Notes under the pieces: model-generated | Told to the model about the DNA's origin: nothing | The model's database searches: none | The model's input: only the letters and a program-made list of their open reading frames with translations | Position numbers and translations under genes: made by a program | Assembly (NCBI GenBank): GCA_007694035.1 | Contig: RECM01000194.1 | Location: forward strand, 1-34,810 | Direction: 5' to 3' | DNA from: Balneolaceae bacterium | GTDB taxonomy: Bacteria; Bacteroidota; Rhodothermia; Balneolales; Cyclonatronaceae | Length of the DNA stretch: 34,810 bases | Part shown: positions 1-7,586 of the stretch, piece by piece | Layout of the letters: the number at the start of each line of letters is the position of its first letter | How positions within the stretch are numbered: position 1 is the stretch's first letter

Positions 1-551
1 ACAGGTTTTGCCGTAAGCCGGTTATTGCTGTTCGACAGTTGAAACAGGTATTGTTCCGACTTGTCAAGTAGTTCATAAGGATCGCTGTCGGGCTGGTACG
101 ATTCACCTATAATCTGGCCTAACCCGTTGATGAGGTTCCTTTTAACGGCTTTCTCGGCGATAATCTGGGCATGATATTCGATATTGGCTGCCGAACTTAC
201 GGAACGCGTGAGCCTGGCCAGGTAGCCCGGTCCGCCGCAGTCGTCAAGCAGTTCCCGGTCACGCAATTCATTTTCGACCGTGAGTATATCGACAGGGTTA
301 TCGCGGGAATACAGCTTGGATATGGCCTCGAATATGTGCCTGTTTGGAGCAGAGTAGAAATCCTCGGCTTTCAGTATTTCGAGGGCTACTGAAGTGGCCT
401 CTTTTTCAATGAGCATGCCTCCCAGAACCGCCTCCTCAATCTCCGGTGCCTGTGGTGGAATTTTTCCCTGGCTGCTGATATAATCCTGCTCAGGCTTCTG
501 TCTTTTGCCGTCTTTACTTCCGAAACCGTTGGGGCCAGTGCCTGATGCCAT
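1..551 (-). CDS. dnaB: Replicative DNA helicase DnaB, N-terminal part (cut by the window edge)
   Basis: The frame opens at the ATG ending at 551 and is still open at base 1, giving the first 183 residues. After a hydrophilic leader of about 30 residues comes the DnaB N-terminal helical domain: PQAPEIEEAVLGGML (residues 33-47) matches the usual P-x-x-x-E-A-E-x-A-V-L-G opening, followed by FYSAPNRHIFEAISKLY (65-81), a DILTVENEL stretch and AANIEYHAQII (111-121). The RecA-like ATPase domain would lie beyond the left edge. In the family this hexameric helicase unwinds DNA at the replication fork and binds primase. The gene starts 29 bases after the uracil-DNA glycosylase gene on the same strand, so it is probably co-transcribed with mtaB and that gene. 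I see no strong Shine-Dalgarno. The identification is secure; the C-terminal half cannot be judged. Confidence 0.9.
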   Translation of the reverse strand, partial: MASGTGPNGFGSKDGKRQKPEQDYISSQGKIPPQAPEIEEAVLGGMLIEKEATSVALEILKAEDFYSAPNRHIFEAISKLYSRDNPVDILTVENELRDRELLDDCGGPGYLARLTRSVSSAANIEYHAQIIAEKAVKRNLINGLGQIIGESYQPDSDPYELLDKSEQYLFQLSNSNNRLTAKP

Positions 552-580
552 TTGTGTTTATGAATTGAATATGAAAATTA

Positions 581-1486
581 TCAGGGTCGGCCGCCCAGCT
601 CGTCGTAGCGCTTGCGCAACAGCTGAACGTCTTCCCATGTATCACGCTTCCAGTTTGGATTGCGCAATAACGCTGCCGGATGGTAGGTCACCAGCAGCTC
701 GTATTTGTCCCGGTACCTGTGAAACCGCACTCTGAGCTCTTTCATGGGTGCGGTGGTTTCAAGCAGCGTTTGCGCCGATACCCTGCCCAGACAAAGTATC
801 AATTTTGGGTTGATCAGATCAATCTGTTTTTCGAGAAAGGGCAAACTTTTTACACGTTCTTCGGGAAGGGGATCCCGGTTGTTGGGTGGACGGTGTTTCA
901 GTATGTTGGCGATATAGACCTGATCACGGTCAAAGCCGATGGCCTTAAGGATTTTATTGAGCAACTGCCCGGCTTTACCCACGAAAGGCTCACCTTGGCG
1001 GTCCTCCTGTTCACCAGGTGCCTCACCGATCAGCAGCAGGTCGGCTTCGGCATTTCCCACGCCGAATACCAGGTTTGTGCCCTCAAGATCGGTTCTCAGG
1101 ATGCCGGCCTGCAGGCAGTATCTTTTCAATTCATCAATATCAGTTATCCTTTGAAGGTCGGCATATAGATCATGAGGAGTACTTTCTTCCTCAACAATGC
1201 CGGATGCAGATGGTTTTCGGGATACCGTTTCAGCAGGTGCGGTGATATGTTCTGCCGTTTGTTCTGACGCATGTTCACCCGCTTCTTCACCCGAGTGTTC
1301 CGCTGCGAGTTCACCGGAGTGTTGTTCCGCGTGTTCTGCTGCGTGTTCACCCGGTAAGTCAATAAAATCCTGAACAGCATCGGGTTCCGGTCTGCCATCT
1401 TTCGATGGCGGCAAACGGAACGAACCGTACACTTCTTCCTGAAATTTCAACCAGTCGGAAATCTTTTTGAGTGTATGGTCAGCCAT
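581..1486 (-). CDS. Family-4-like uracil-DNA glycosylase with repeat-rich N-terminal extension
   Basis: This 301-residue protein has a UDG-superfamily domain in about residues 110-300. Motif A is GEAPGEQEDRQGEPFVG (154-170), motif B is HPAALLRNP (269-277), and RPPNNRDPLPEE (199-210) is typical of the family. Such enzymes excise uracil from DNA. Family-4 enzymes carry a [4Fe-4S] cluster on four cysteines (C-x-x-C near the N-terminus, KCRPP, and a Cys about a dozen residues later). Here these read C124-x-x-A, KHRPP (H198) and S214, so the cluster is probably absent. The preceding segment (about 47-80) is a degenerate AEH/GEHAxE low-complexity linker. The start overlaps the end of mtaB by 8 bases, and dnaB follows. 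Assignment to the superfamily is strong; substrate range is inferred. Confidence 0.85.
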   Translation of the reverse strand: MADHTLKKISDWLKFQEEVYGSFRLPPSKDGRPEPDAVQDFIDLPGEHAAEHAEQHSGELAAEHSGEEAGEHASEQTAEHITAPAETVSRKPSASGIVEEESTPHDLYADLQRITDIDELKRYCLQAGILRTDLEGTNLVFGVGNAEADLLLIGEAPGEQEDRQGEPFVGKAGQLLNKILKAIGFDRDQVYIANILKHRPPNNRDPLPEERVKSLPFLEKQIDLINPKLILCLGRVSAQTLLETTAPMKELRVRFHRYRDKYELLVTYHPAALLRNPNWKRDTWEDVQLLRKRYDELGGRP

Positions 1487-2810
1487 GAACAGATCCTGCA
1501 GGTTCTTTCAGGCTGTACTCCGGCAGCCGTGTTAAATATCCTCCGGTTTCAGTGTCGTAGGTATCCAGTTTTACATTCTCAATGGCATTGACGAGCAATG
1601 GATGAAACGGAGAGAAAACCCGGATATAATTGTCGGTCCAACCCGCAATCATACCGTTTTTAGGCTCAGACTCAAAAAGAACAGGGCGTTTCTGACCGGT
1701 ATGGCGGTTGTCGAAATCAAACCGTTTTTTCAGGGAAATCCGCCGGAGTATATGCGTGCGTTTTTTGCGCACCGGAACCGGGATCACGGGCGATATGTCC
1801 AGCGCCGGTGTATTGGGCCTTTCCGAGTAGGTAAAAACGTGCAGATAGGATACATCCAGCGATTGTATAAAATCGATGGTTTCCCCAAACAATGTATCCG
1901 TTTCACCGGGATGTCCTGTAATCACATCCACACCAATAGCCGCATCAGGCATGCATTGTCTGATCAGTTCAACCCGCTTCCGGTAAAGACCGGTACGGTA
2001 CCGGCGTTTCATCAGCGCGAGCATCGTGTCGCTGCCACTCTGCAGGGGGATGTGGAAATGGGGCTGGATTGTACGTGAATCGGCGGCAAACCGGATCAGG
2101 TCGTCGTGCAGAAGATTGGGCTCAATAGAAGATATGCGAATACGCTCAAGCCCATCGATTCGGTCGAGAGCCATAAGCAGCTCCAGGAAATTTTCGCCGT
2201 TATAGCGTCCGAAATCCCCCGCATTCACGCCCGTAAGTACAATCTCGCGGTAACCTTCATCCAGTACTTGCCGGGCATTGTCCAGAATTTCGGCAATCAT
2301 CGGGCTCCGGCTTTTCCCCCGGGCTAGAGGGATGGTACAGAAGGTACATTTGTAATCGCAGCCATCCTGTATTTTCAGAAAAGCACGGGTACGGTCGCTG
2401 GATGAAAATGCGTGGTGAAAATCGACCGCTTCATTAACATCGGAGTGATGGACAATTGTTTTGTCTTTCTTTTCGAATTGGCCGGCAAGTTCAAACAGCT
2501 TGAATTTATCGCGGGCCCCGATCACAACATCCACACCCTCTATGGCTGCGATTTCACCAGGCTCGAGCTGGGCATAACAACCGGTAACGGCCACAAAAGC
2601 ATCGGGATTCCGCCGGAGAGCCTGCCGCACGTATTTTCTGCAATCGCTGTTGGCATCCTGCGTTACGGAACAGGTATTGATCACATACACATCGGCCTTG
2701 TCGCTGAAACCGGTCACAAGAAAATTATGACCCTCAAATTCACGTTTGAGGCTTGAGGTTTCAGAAAAATTAAGCTTGCATCCTAAGGTATGGAATGCAA
2801 CGGTTTTCAT
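1479..2810 (-). CDS. mtaB: tRNA (t6A37) C2-methylthiotransferase MtaB
   Basis: This 443-residue radical-SAM methylthiotransferase begins with FHTLGCKLNFSE, the usual MtaB start. The N-terminal UPF0004 domain has cluster cysteines C11, C47 (NTCSV) and C78 (TGCYA). The radical-SAM motif C-x3-C-x2-C is at C151, C155 and C158 (GCDYKCTFC). A C-terminal TRAM-like region is suggested by the segment around KNGMIAGWTDNYIRV. The family converts t6A37 to ms2t6A37 in ANN-decoding tRNAs using two [4Fe-4S] clusters and SAM. Length fits the family. It appears to be the first gene of the mtaB-UDG-dnaB group, with a possible promoter at 2848-2855. RimO and MiaB are the alternatives, but the opening motif favours MtaB. 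Confidence 0.9.
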   Translation of the reverse strand: MKTVAFHTLGCKLNFSETSSLKREFEGHNFLVTGFSDKADVYVINTCSVTQDANSDCRKYVRQALRRNPDAFVAVTGCYAQLEPGEIAAIEGVDVVIGARDKFKLFELAGQFEKKDKTIVHHSDVNEAVDFHHAFSSSDRTRAFLKIQDGCDYKCTFCTIPLARGKSRSPMIAEILDNARQVLDEGYREIVLTGVNAGDFGRYNGENFLELLMALDRIDGLERIRISSIEPNLLHDDLIRFAADSRTIQPHFHIPLQSGSDTMLALMKRRYRTGLYRKRVELIRQCMPDAAIGVDVITGHPGETDTLFGETIDFIQSLDVSYLHVFTYSERPNTPALDISPVIPVPVRKKRTHILRRISLKKRFDFDNRHTGQKRPVLFESEPKNGMIAGWTDNYIRVFSPFHPLLVNAIENVKLDTYDTETGGYLTRLPEYSLKEPAGSVHG

Positions 2811-2847
2811 CGGCGGTCCGGTTGATAAGTACAGATTTTCGAAGGGC

Positions 2848-2855
2848 TAAAGATA
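2848..2855 (-). promoter_or_regulatory. Possible -7 element upstream of mtaB
   Basis: On the minus strand this reads TATCTTTA, one base off the Bacteroidota -7 consensus TAnnTTTG, and lies 38-45 bases upstream of the mtaB ATG. No clear -33 TTG is found at the right distance, so the call rests on one short motif and on the need for a promoter after the nuo terminator. Confidence 0.25.
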
Positions 2856-2934
2856 CGAATAACTGAGCGGGATAGGAAAAGAAACGATTGGGAACGCCGG
2901 GAAAGAAAATGGCACTGATGGGCAGAATCAATAC

Positions 2935-2970
2935 AAAAAATACCCCTGATGTCACTTACGGCAGGGGTAT
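2935..2970 (-). terminator. Rho-independent terminator of the nuo operon
   Basis: Read on the minus strand, a perfect 9-bp stem (ATACCCCTG pairing with CAGGGGTAT, bases 2962-2970 with 2940-2948) encloses a 13-base loop and is followed at once by a run of six T (2935-2940). It starts 17 bases after the nuoH stop codon. This is a textbook intrinsic terminator and marks the end of the nuoA-H transcription unit ahead of mtaB. Confidence 0.85.
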
Positions 2971-2986
2971 CAATTCAAATTACGGC

Positions 2987-3991
2987 CTAAAAGAATTCAT
3001 TGTACAGAAGAATGGCACCTGCAATAACAACAAAATTGAGAATGGCCAGCGGCAGCATCTTTTCCCAGCCCAGTTTCATCAGCTGGTTGTACTTGAATCT
3101 CGGGATGGTCCAGCGTACCCAGATAAAGAAAAAGACGAAGAATCCGGTTTTTGCCACAAACACCGATACATCGAGTATGCCTTTCCAGACCGGGCTCATT
3201 TCAGGCAGCCACAGGCCGGCAAAGGGGAGATGGTACCCGCCAAGGAAGAAGGTGGTGATGAGCATGCTGGCAATTACCACGTGCATGTACTCGGCCAGGA
3301 AGAACATCCCGAATTTCATGGAACTGTATTCGGTATGGAACCCACCCACAAGTTCTTGTTCAGCCTCAACAAGATCGAACGGGGTGCGGTTGGCCTCGGC
3401 AAAAGCAGCTACCGTAAAGATGATGAAACCCAACGGATTTCTGATAATATTCCACCATACTTCCTGCGAATCCACGATTTCGACAACACTCAGGGATGCG
3501 GCGAAAAGTACAACCGATGCTACTGCAACACCCATCGGAAGTTCATAGCTCAGCATCTGGGCGGCCGCACGGAGCCCGCCAAGCAGCGAATACTTGCTGT
3601 TAGATGCCCATCCGGCAAGGGTTACGCCATATACACCAAGAGAGGCGACAGCCAGCAGATAGAGCACACCCACATTGATATCGGTAATGTAGATGCCTTC
3701 ACCAAACGGGATAACCGCAATAGTAATCAGTGCCGTGAATACCGGCAGCATGGGCGCGATCGTATGCAGCGCCTTGTTGCCAAGGGTGGGGGTAACATCC
3801 TCCTTGAGGATAAGTTTTAACACATCCGCAATAGGCTGCAGCAGTCCGAAAGGACCTACCCGGTTCGGGCCGACCCGGTTCTGAATGAAAGCCGCGATTC
3901 TGCGTTCGGCATATACCGCCACAGCCGCCGAATTCAGCAACATGAACAGAGAGATGCCCATTACAATAAGGGAGAATGTCAGTTCCGCCAT
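2987..3991 (-). CDS. nuoH: NADH-quinone oxidoreductase subunit H
   Basis: This 334-residue, strongly hydrophobic protein matches NuoH/ND1. ERRIAAFIQNRVGPNRVGPFG near residue 30 is the conserved loop, and later segments include FAEANRTPFDLVEAEQELVGG and the GFHTEYSSMKFGMFFLAEY stretch around the quinone tunnel. About eight membrane helices are visible. In complex I this subunit joins the membrane and peripheral arms and forms part of the quinone chamber. It starts 10 bases after nuoG ends and is the last nuo gene here: an intrinsic terminator follows 17 bases downstream, and nuoI, which often comes next, is absent. Its length is normal. Confidence 0.96.
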   Translation of the reverse strand: MAELTFSLIVMGISLFMLLNSAAVAVYAERRIAAFIQNRVGPNRVGPFGLLQPIADVLKLILKEDVTPTLGNKALHTIAPMLPVFTALITIAVIPFGEGIYITDINVGVLYLLAVASLGVYGVTLAGWASNSKYSLLGGLRAAAQMLSYELPMGVAVASVVLFAASLSVVEIVDSQEVWWNIIRNPLGFIIFTVAAFAEANRTPFDLVEAEQELVGGFHTEYSSMKFGMFFLAEYMHVVIASMLITTFFLGGYHLPFAGLWLPEMSPVWKGILDVSVFVAKTGFFVFFFIWVRWTIPRFKYNQLMKLGWEKMLPLAILNFVVIAGAILLYNEFF

Positions 3992-4001
3992 AGTTCTCTA
4001 A

Positions 4002-5744
4002 TCAGACTGTTTTGCCTTGAGGTTGATTTTCTTTTTTGAGGGGGATGCCGTACTCGTCATCCATTCGTTCAAATGAGACACCGGAAAAGGTATCGATGGC
4101 CGAGGCGATCTCATCCATTATTTCGCGGGATGATGTGTAGGTTAGATCACCGCCCGTCTCCTGAACCAGGCGGATCAGGAATTCCCAGGCGGGTATGCAA
4201 TCGACCTTGTTGTCGTCGCTTTCCCAGTTATCAAATTTTGTGGCGAAGTGATCAAGGCGCCCGAGCGACATCTCCAGGTTGAGGCGCCTGCTGGTATAGA
4301 CGGTTTCCTTGGCCGGGATGGTGCGCTGTATACGGCCGGCTTCATTGATGTAACTCGCCGCATGCTCAGCCGAGCAGGTGATGGGTACCACGAGATTTGC
4401 GGCATTGGACGTATCGCAGTTATTCGTACCCATGAACACGGTAAATTTACCCTGTACAGCTTCGGCAGGGAAAGCGCCGCGGCCAATGAGATCATCACCC
4501 AGTATTACGACCATTTTCACACCAGAAGCACTTACAGCTTTGCCAAGGGCAGCCGGATCATGTTCGGTAAAGCCCAGGAAACGGCAACCGTTGGCATTCG
4601 GGGCCCTGTCGTCTGTTATCAGAAAATCGTCGCCGCGCCCTTTTTCAATATCGTTTGCGAAGTGAACATCCGACACCCCAAGGCGGTTAAAAAACTTCGA
4701 CAGAACATAGTTGTCTTCGACCGAGGCATGCGGACTGCCGATTACCAGAATTTCCGATGGTTTTACCTTGCCGGTTTCTTCGTTAAAGGTGAGCATCGCG
4801 TTGTTCCATGAGGTCTTAACCTGCTCACCATCAAGTTTTATTGAAGGCCTGGATATGCGGTTTTCGTTGATACGCCGGTAGTCCTTGCGGGCTTCGTCGG
4901 GCATCCAGTGGTCATTCACATCCGGATTATATCGCGGCGTGATGCGCATCACCAGGTTGTTCCTGACCCAAAGATCGATATTGGTGCCTTTTGATCCGGT
5001 CATATCGATACCGGGGGTTTGGTTCATTTCCCAGACCCGGGCTTTGAACCTGAAATCGGTAGAGGTCAGGGCACCAACCGGACAGATATCGACCGTGTTC
5101 AGTGAATAGGGATCGTCGAATTCGGTGCCCGGCGCGGTTAACGGATAATTTTTGTCGCCTCTTGAAACAATGGAAAGCTGTTTCGATTTGCTGATTTCAT
5201 CGGTAAACCGCACACAGCGGGTGCAATTGATGCACCGCTCTGCATCCAGTACCACGTTGGGCCCGAGCTGCACACGCTTGGGTTTGTGCACCTTCTTATG
5301 CTCAAATCGGCTGCCTTCGGGGCCATATTTGTAGGTCTGTATCTGCAGCGGGCACTCTCCGGCCTGATCGCAGATAGGGCAGTCGAGAGGGTGGTTTATG
5401 AGGATGAACTCCAGTGTGTCTTTCTGCCCGCGGGCTACCTTTTCGGAGCTTCTGTGGGTTTTGATCACCATGCCGTCGGTGGCTTCAAGACTGCAGGAGG
5501 TCATCAGCTTGGGGAACCAGCGGATTACCCGGTCGCCGTTCTCATCCAGCTCATAGGAGTTGGTTTCGCGGTTGAATACGGGAGTGCCCGCCTCCACAAA
5601 ACACTGCCGGCAGTTGGCCGGAATGGACAGGGAAGGATGATAGCAGAAGAAGGGGAGTTCCAGGCCCTGATCCAGCACAAACTGGAGCACCTTCGGGTTA
5701 CCTTCAAACTCGAAACGTTGGTCGTCTATAAATATCTCGGGCAT
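4002..5744 (-). CDS. nuoG: NADH-quinone oxidoreductase subunit G (short form)
   Basis: This 580-residue iron-sulfur subunit of the complex I N-module has an N-terminal [2Fe-2S] domain with C34, C45, C48 and C84. The His/Cys-ligated cluster follows (H118, C122, C125, C131 in HPLDCPICDQAGEC), then the N-terminal ligands of a [4Fe-4S] cluster at C171, C174, C177 with C221 (ICPVGAL). The molybdopterin-oxidoreductase-like part follows but is short, roughly 350 residues, and shows no cysteine set for the accessory N7 cluster. E. coli NuoG is about 900 residues. The protein relays electrons from NuoF towards NuoI and NuoB. It lies between nuoF (13-base gap) and nuoH (10-base gap) and shows no internal break. 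Confidence 0.93.
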   Translation of the reverse strand: MPEIFIDDQRFEFEGNPKVLQFVLDQGLELPFFCYHPSLSIPANCRQCFVEAGTPVFNRETNSYELDENGDRVIRWFPKLMTSCSLEATDGMVIKTHRSSEKVARGQKDTLEFILINHPLDCPICDQAGECPLQIQTYKYGPEGSRFEHKKVHKPKRVQLGPNVVLDAERCINCTRCVRFTDEISKSKQLSIVSRGDKNYPLTAPGTEFDDPYSLNTVDICPVGALTSTDFRFKARVWEMNQTPGIDMTGSKGTNIDLWVRNNLVMRITPRYNPDVNDHWMPDEARKDYRRINENRISRPSIKLDGEQVKTSWNNAMLTFNEETGKVKPSEILVIGSPHASVEDNYVLSKFFNRLGVSDVHFANDIEKGRGDDFLITDDRAPNANGCRFLGFTEHDPAALGKAVSASGVKMVVILGDDLIGRGAFPAEAVQGKFTVFMGTNNCDTSNAANLVVPITCSAEHAASYINEAGRIQRTIPAKETVYTSRRLNLEMSLGRLDHFATKFDNWESDDNKVDCIPAWEFLIRLVQETGGDLTYTSSREIMDEIASAIDTFSGVSFERMDDEYGIPLKKENQPQGKTV

Positions 5745-5757
5745 ATGCTGATTTGGT

Positions 5758-7041
5758 TTATGCTACAGCGTAAATCGATTTTTTGCAGCGGGCTTCAAAT
5801 TCATCCCTGAACCGGGCTACGGAATACCGAACCGGCCATGCGGCCGCATCGGCCAGGGCACAAATGGTGCGCCCCTCCATCTGGAAGCAGATGTCGAGCA
5901 ACAGTTCAAGATCACGGATTTCTCCTTCGCCGTTTTTTATTTTCAGAAGTGTTTTTTCCAGCCAGCCGGTTCCATCACGGCAGGGTGTACACTGCCCGCA
6001 GGATTCGTGGTGGTAAAAGTGGGATATTCTCCAGACCAGGTCCACCATGTCGGTATCTTCATCCAGAATGACCATACCCGCTGTTCCCATCATGGATCCG
6101 GCATCACGGAGCGAGTCAGCATCCATTCTCACACCATCGAGGCTGTCGCCGCGAAGCGGCGGAGTGGAGGATCCGCCCGGTATAACCGCTTTAATTTTTT
6201 TACCGCCGCGAACACCGCCACACACATCATTGATGAGTTCGGTAATCAGCATTCCACTCGGATATTCATACACACCAGGTCTGTTCACATGCCCTGATAT
6301 ACCATATAGTACAGGGCCCGGATGGCCTTTCGCGCCTATGGATGTGAACCACTCTGAACCGTTTTTGATGATAAGAGGTACATTGGCCAGCGTTTCAATA
6401 TTGTTGATGGTAGTCGGGCGCCCCCACAGGCCTTTCTGGGCAGGGAAGGGTGGCTTCACCCGCGGGTAACCCCGCTTGCCCTCAAGGGATTCCATCAGTG
6501 ATGATTCTTCGCCGCAGATATAGGCACCGGCACCCATATGCACATACATCTCGCAGTTCATCTTGCTGCCCATGATGCCCTTGCCGATATAGCCCTTCGC
6601 GTAGGCATCGTCAATGGCTTTCTGCATCATGGTGATCCATGAACGGTATTCGCCCCGTATGTATACATACACGGCATCGATCGACATGGCATAGGCGGCT
6701 ATGAGCGCACCTTCAATGAACAGGTGGGGATTGTATTCAAAGATCATGCGGTCTTTGAATGTACCGGGTTCCGATTCATCACCATTGGCGGCAATATAGC
6801 GCGGGCCGCCGTCGGGCTTCGGCATGAACGACCATTTGAGCCCTGCATTGAAACCGGCACCGCCACGGCCACGCAGATTGGCATTCTTTACCGTATTGGT
6901 TACGGCCTCTGGTGTCTGTTCTTTGTCAGACAAAACTTTCTTGAGCTGTTGATACCCTCCGTTTTTTTCATACACATCAATTTTGTGTAAATCCTTTATG
7001 GACGGAATCAGCAGGGGTTCGTACGTTCTCCAGTCTTGCAT
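5758..7041 (-). CDS. nuoF: NADH-quinone oxidoreductase subunit F
   Basis: This is the NADH-oxidising, FMN-binding subunit of complex I. The nucleotide-binding motif LRGRGGAGFNAGLKW lies at about residues 56-70, the acidic NGDESEPGTFKDR segment at 86-98, and the [4Fe-4S] ligands at C348, C351, C354 (ESCGQCTPCRDGTGW) and C394. I place the start at the ATG ending at 7041 (427 residues). An upstream in-frame ATG at 7089 would add 16 residues and overlap nuoE by 38 bases, whereas the chosen start leaves a 10-base gap, matching neighbouring spacings. Electrons from NADH pass via FMN to NuoE and NuoG clusters. Confidence 0.95.
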   Translation of the reverse strand: MQDWRTYEPLLIPSIKDLHKIDVYEKNGGYQQLKKVLSDKEQTPEAVTNTVKNANLRGRGGAGFNAGLKWSFMPKPDGGPRYIAANGDESEPGTFKDRMIFEYNPHLFIEGALIAAYAMSIDAVYVYIRGEYRSWITMMQKAIDDAYAKGYIGKGIMGSKMNCEMYVHMGAGAYICGEESSLMESLEGKRGYPRVKPPFPAQKGLWGRPTTINNIETLANVPLIIKNGSEWFTSIGAKGHPGPVLYGISGHVNRPGVYEYPSGMLITELINDVCGGVRGGKKIKAVIPGGSSTPPLRGDSLDGVRMDADSLRDAGSMMGTAGMVILDEDTDMVDLVWRISHFYHHESCGQCTPCRDGTGWLEKTLLKIKNGEGEIRDLELLLDICFQMEGRTICALADAAAWPVRYSVARFRDEFEARCKKSIYAVA

Positions 7042-7051
7042 AGGTATCGGT

Positions 7052-7585
7052 TCAGGATTTTTCGGCAACCCGCATGGGGATGGGTTCAAATTCAGGCATT
7101 TTGCCCTGTTTCAATGTTTCAATAACCTTGTCGACCTTGGCTTTGTCGAGGTGGTTAACGTATATATCGTTGGTGATCTGCATCATGGGAGCGTAGCCAC
7201 AGGCCCCGAGGCATTCCACGCTTTGAATACTGAACATGCCGTCTTCGGTTGTTTCACCGGCCTTGATGCCAAGTTTTTCCTCGATGTAATGCAGCATGTC
7301 GTAACCGCCGCAAACCTGGCAGCTGAGGCAGGTGCAGACGTCAAGCACGTACTTGCCCATCTTTTCTTTATAGTACTGTGTATAGAAACTGGCTACTCCA
7401 TATACATGGGCCTCAGGCAGATCCAGTGTTTTGGCTACAAGTTTTTGAACATCAGGCTCAACATGCCCGAACTTCTCCTGTGCCATCCACAGTACCGGCA
7501 TTACCGCTGATTGCGAGTCGGGATAACGCGCTATGATCTTTTCGATGTGATCACGTTCAGCTTTGTTAAATTCGAATTTTTCCAT
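7052..7585 (-). CDS. nuoE: NADH-quinone oxidoreductase subunit E
   Basis: This 177-residue thioredoxin-like [2Fe-2S] subunit has cluster ligands C84-x4-C89 and C125-x3-C129 (VECLGACG). Two further cysteines (C86 and C92) crowd the first pair, so DVCTCLSCQVCGG is more cysteine-rich than usual. The family signature GETTEDGMFSIQSVECLGAC is present. NuoE carries the N1a cluster beside NuoF. The start lies 1 base after the nuoD stop, and nuoF starts 10 bases after the nuoE stop, consistent with tight co-expression of the peripheral-arm genes. Confidence 0.95.
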   Translation of the reverse strand: MEKFEFNKAERDHIEKIIARYPDSQSAVMPVLWMAQEKFGHVEPDVQKLVAKTLDLPEAHVYGVASFYTQYYKEKMGKYVLDVCTCLSCQVCGGYDMLHYIEEKLGIKAGETTEDGMFSIQSVECLGACGYAPMMQITNDIYVNHLDKAKVDKVIETLKQGKMPEFEPIPMRVAEKS

Positions 7586-7586
7586 C

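Noticed and set aside
2888-3820. 310-codon open frame on the plus strand opposite nuoH
   Set aside because: It lies almost wholly antisense to a certain nuoH gene; its sequence is low in family-like motifs and rich in residues expected from reversed hydrophobic codons.
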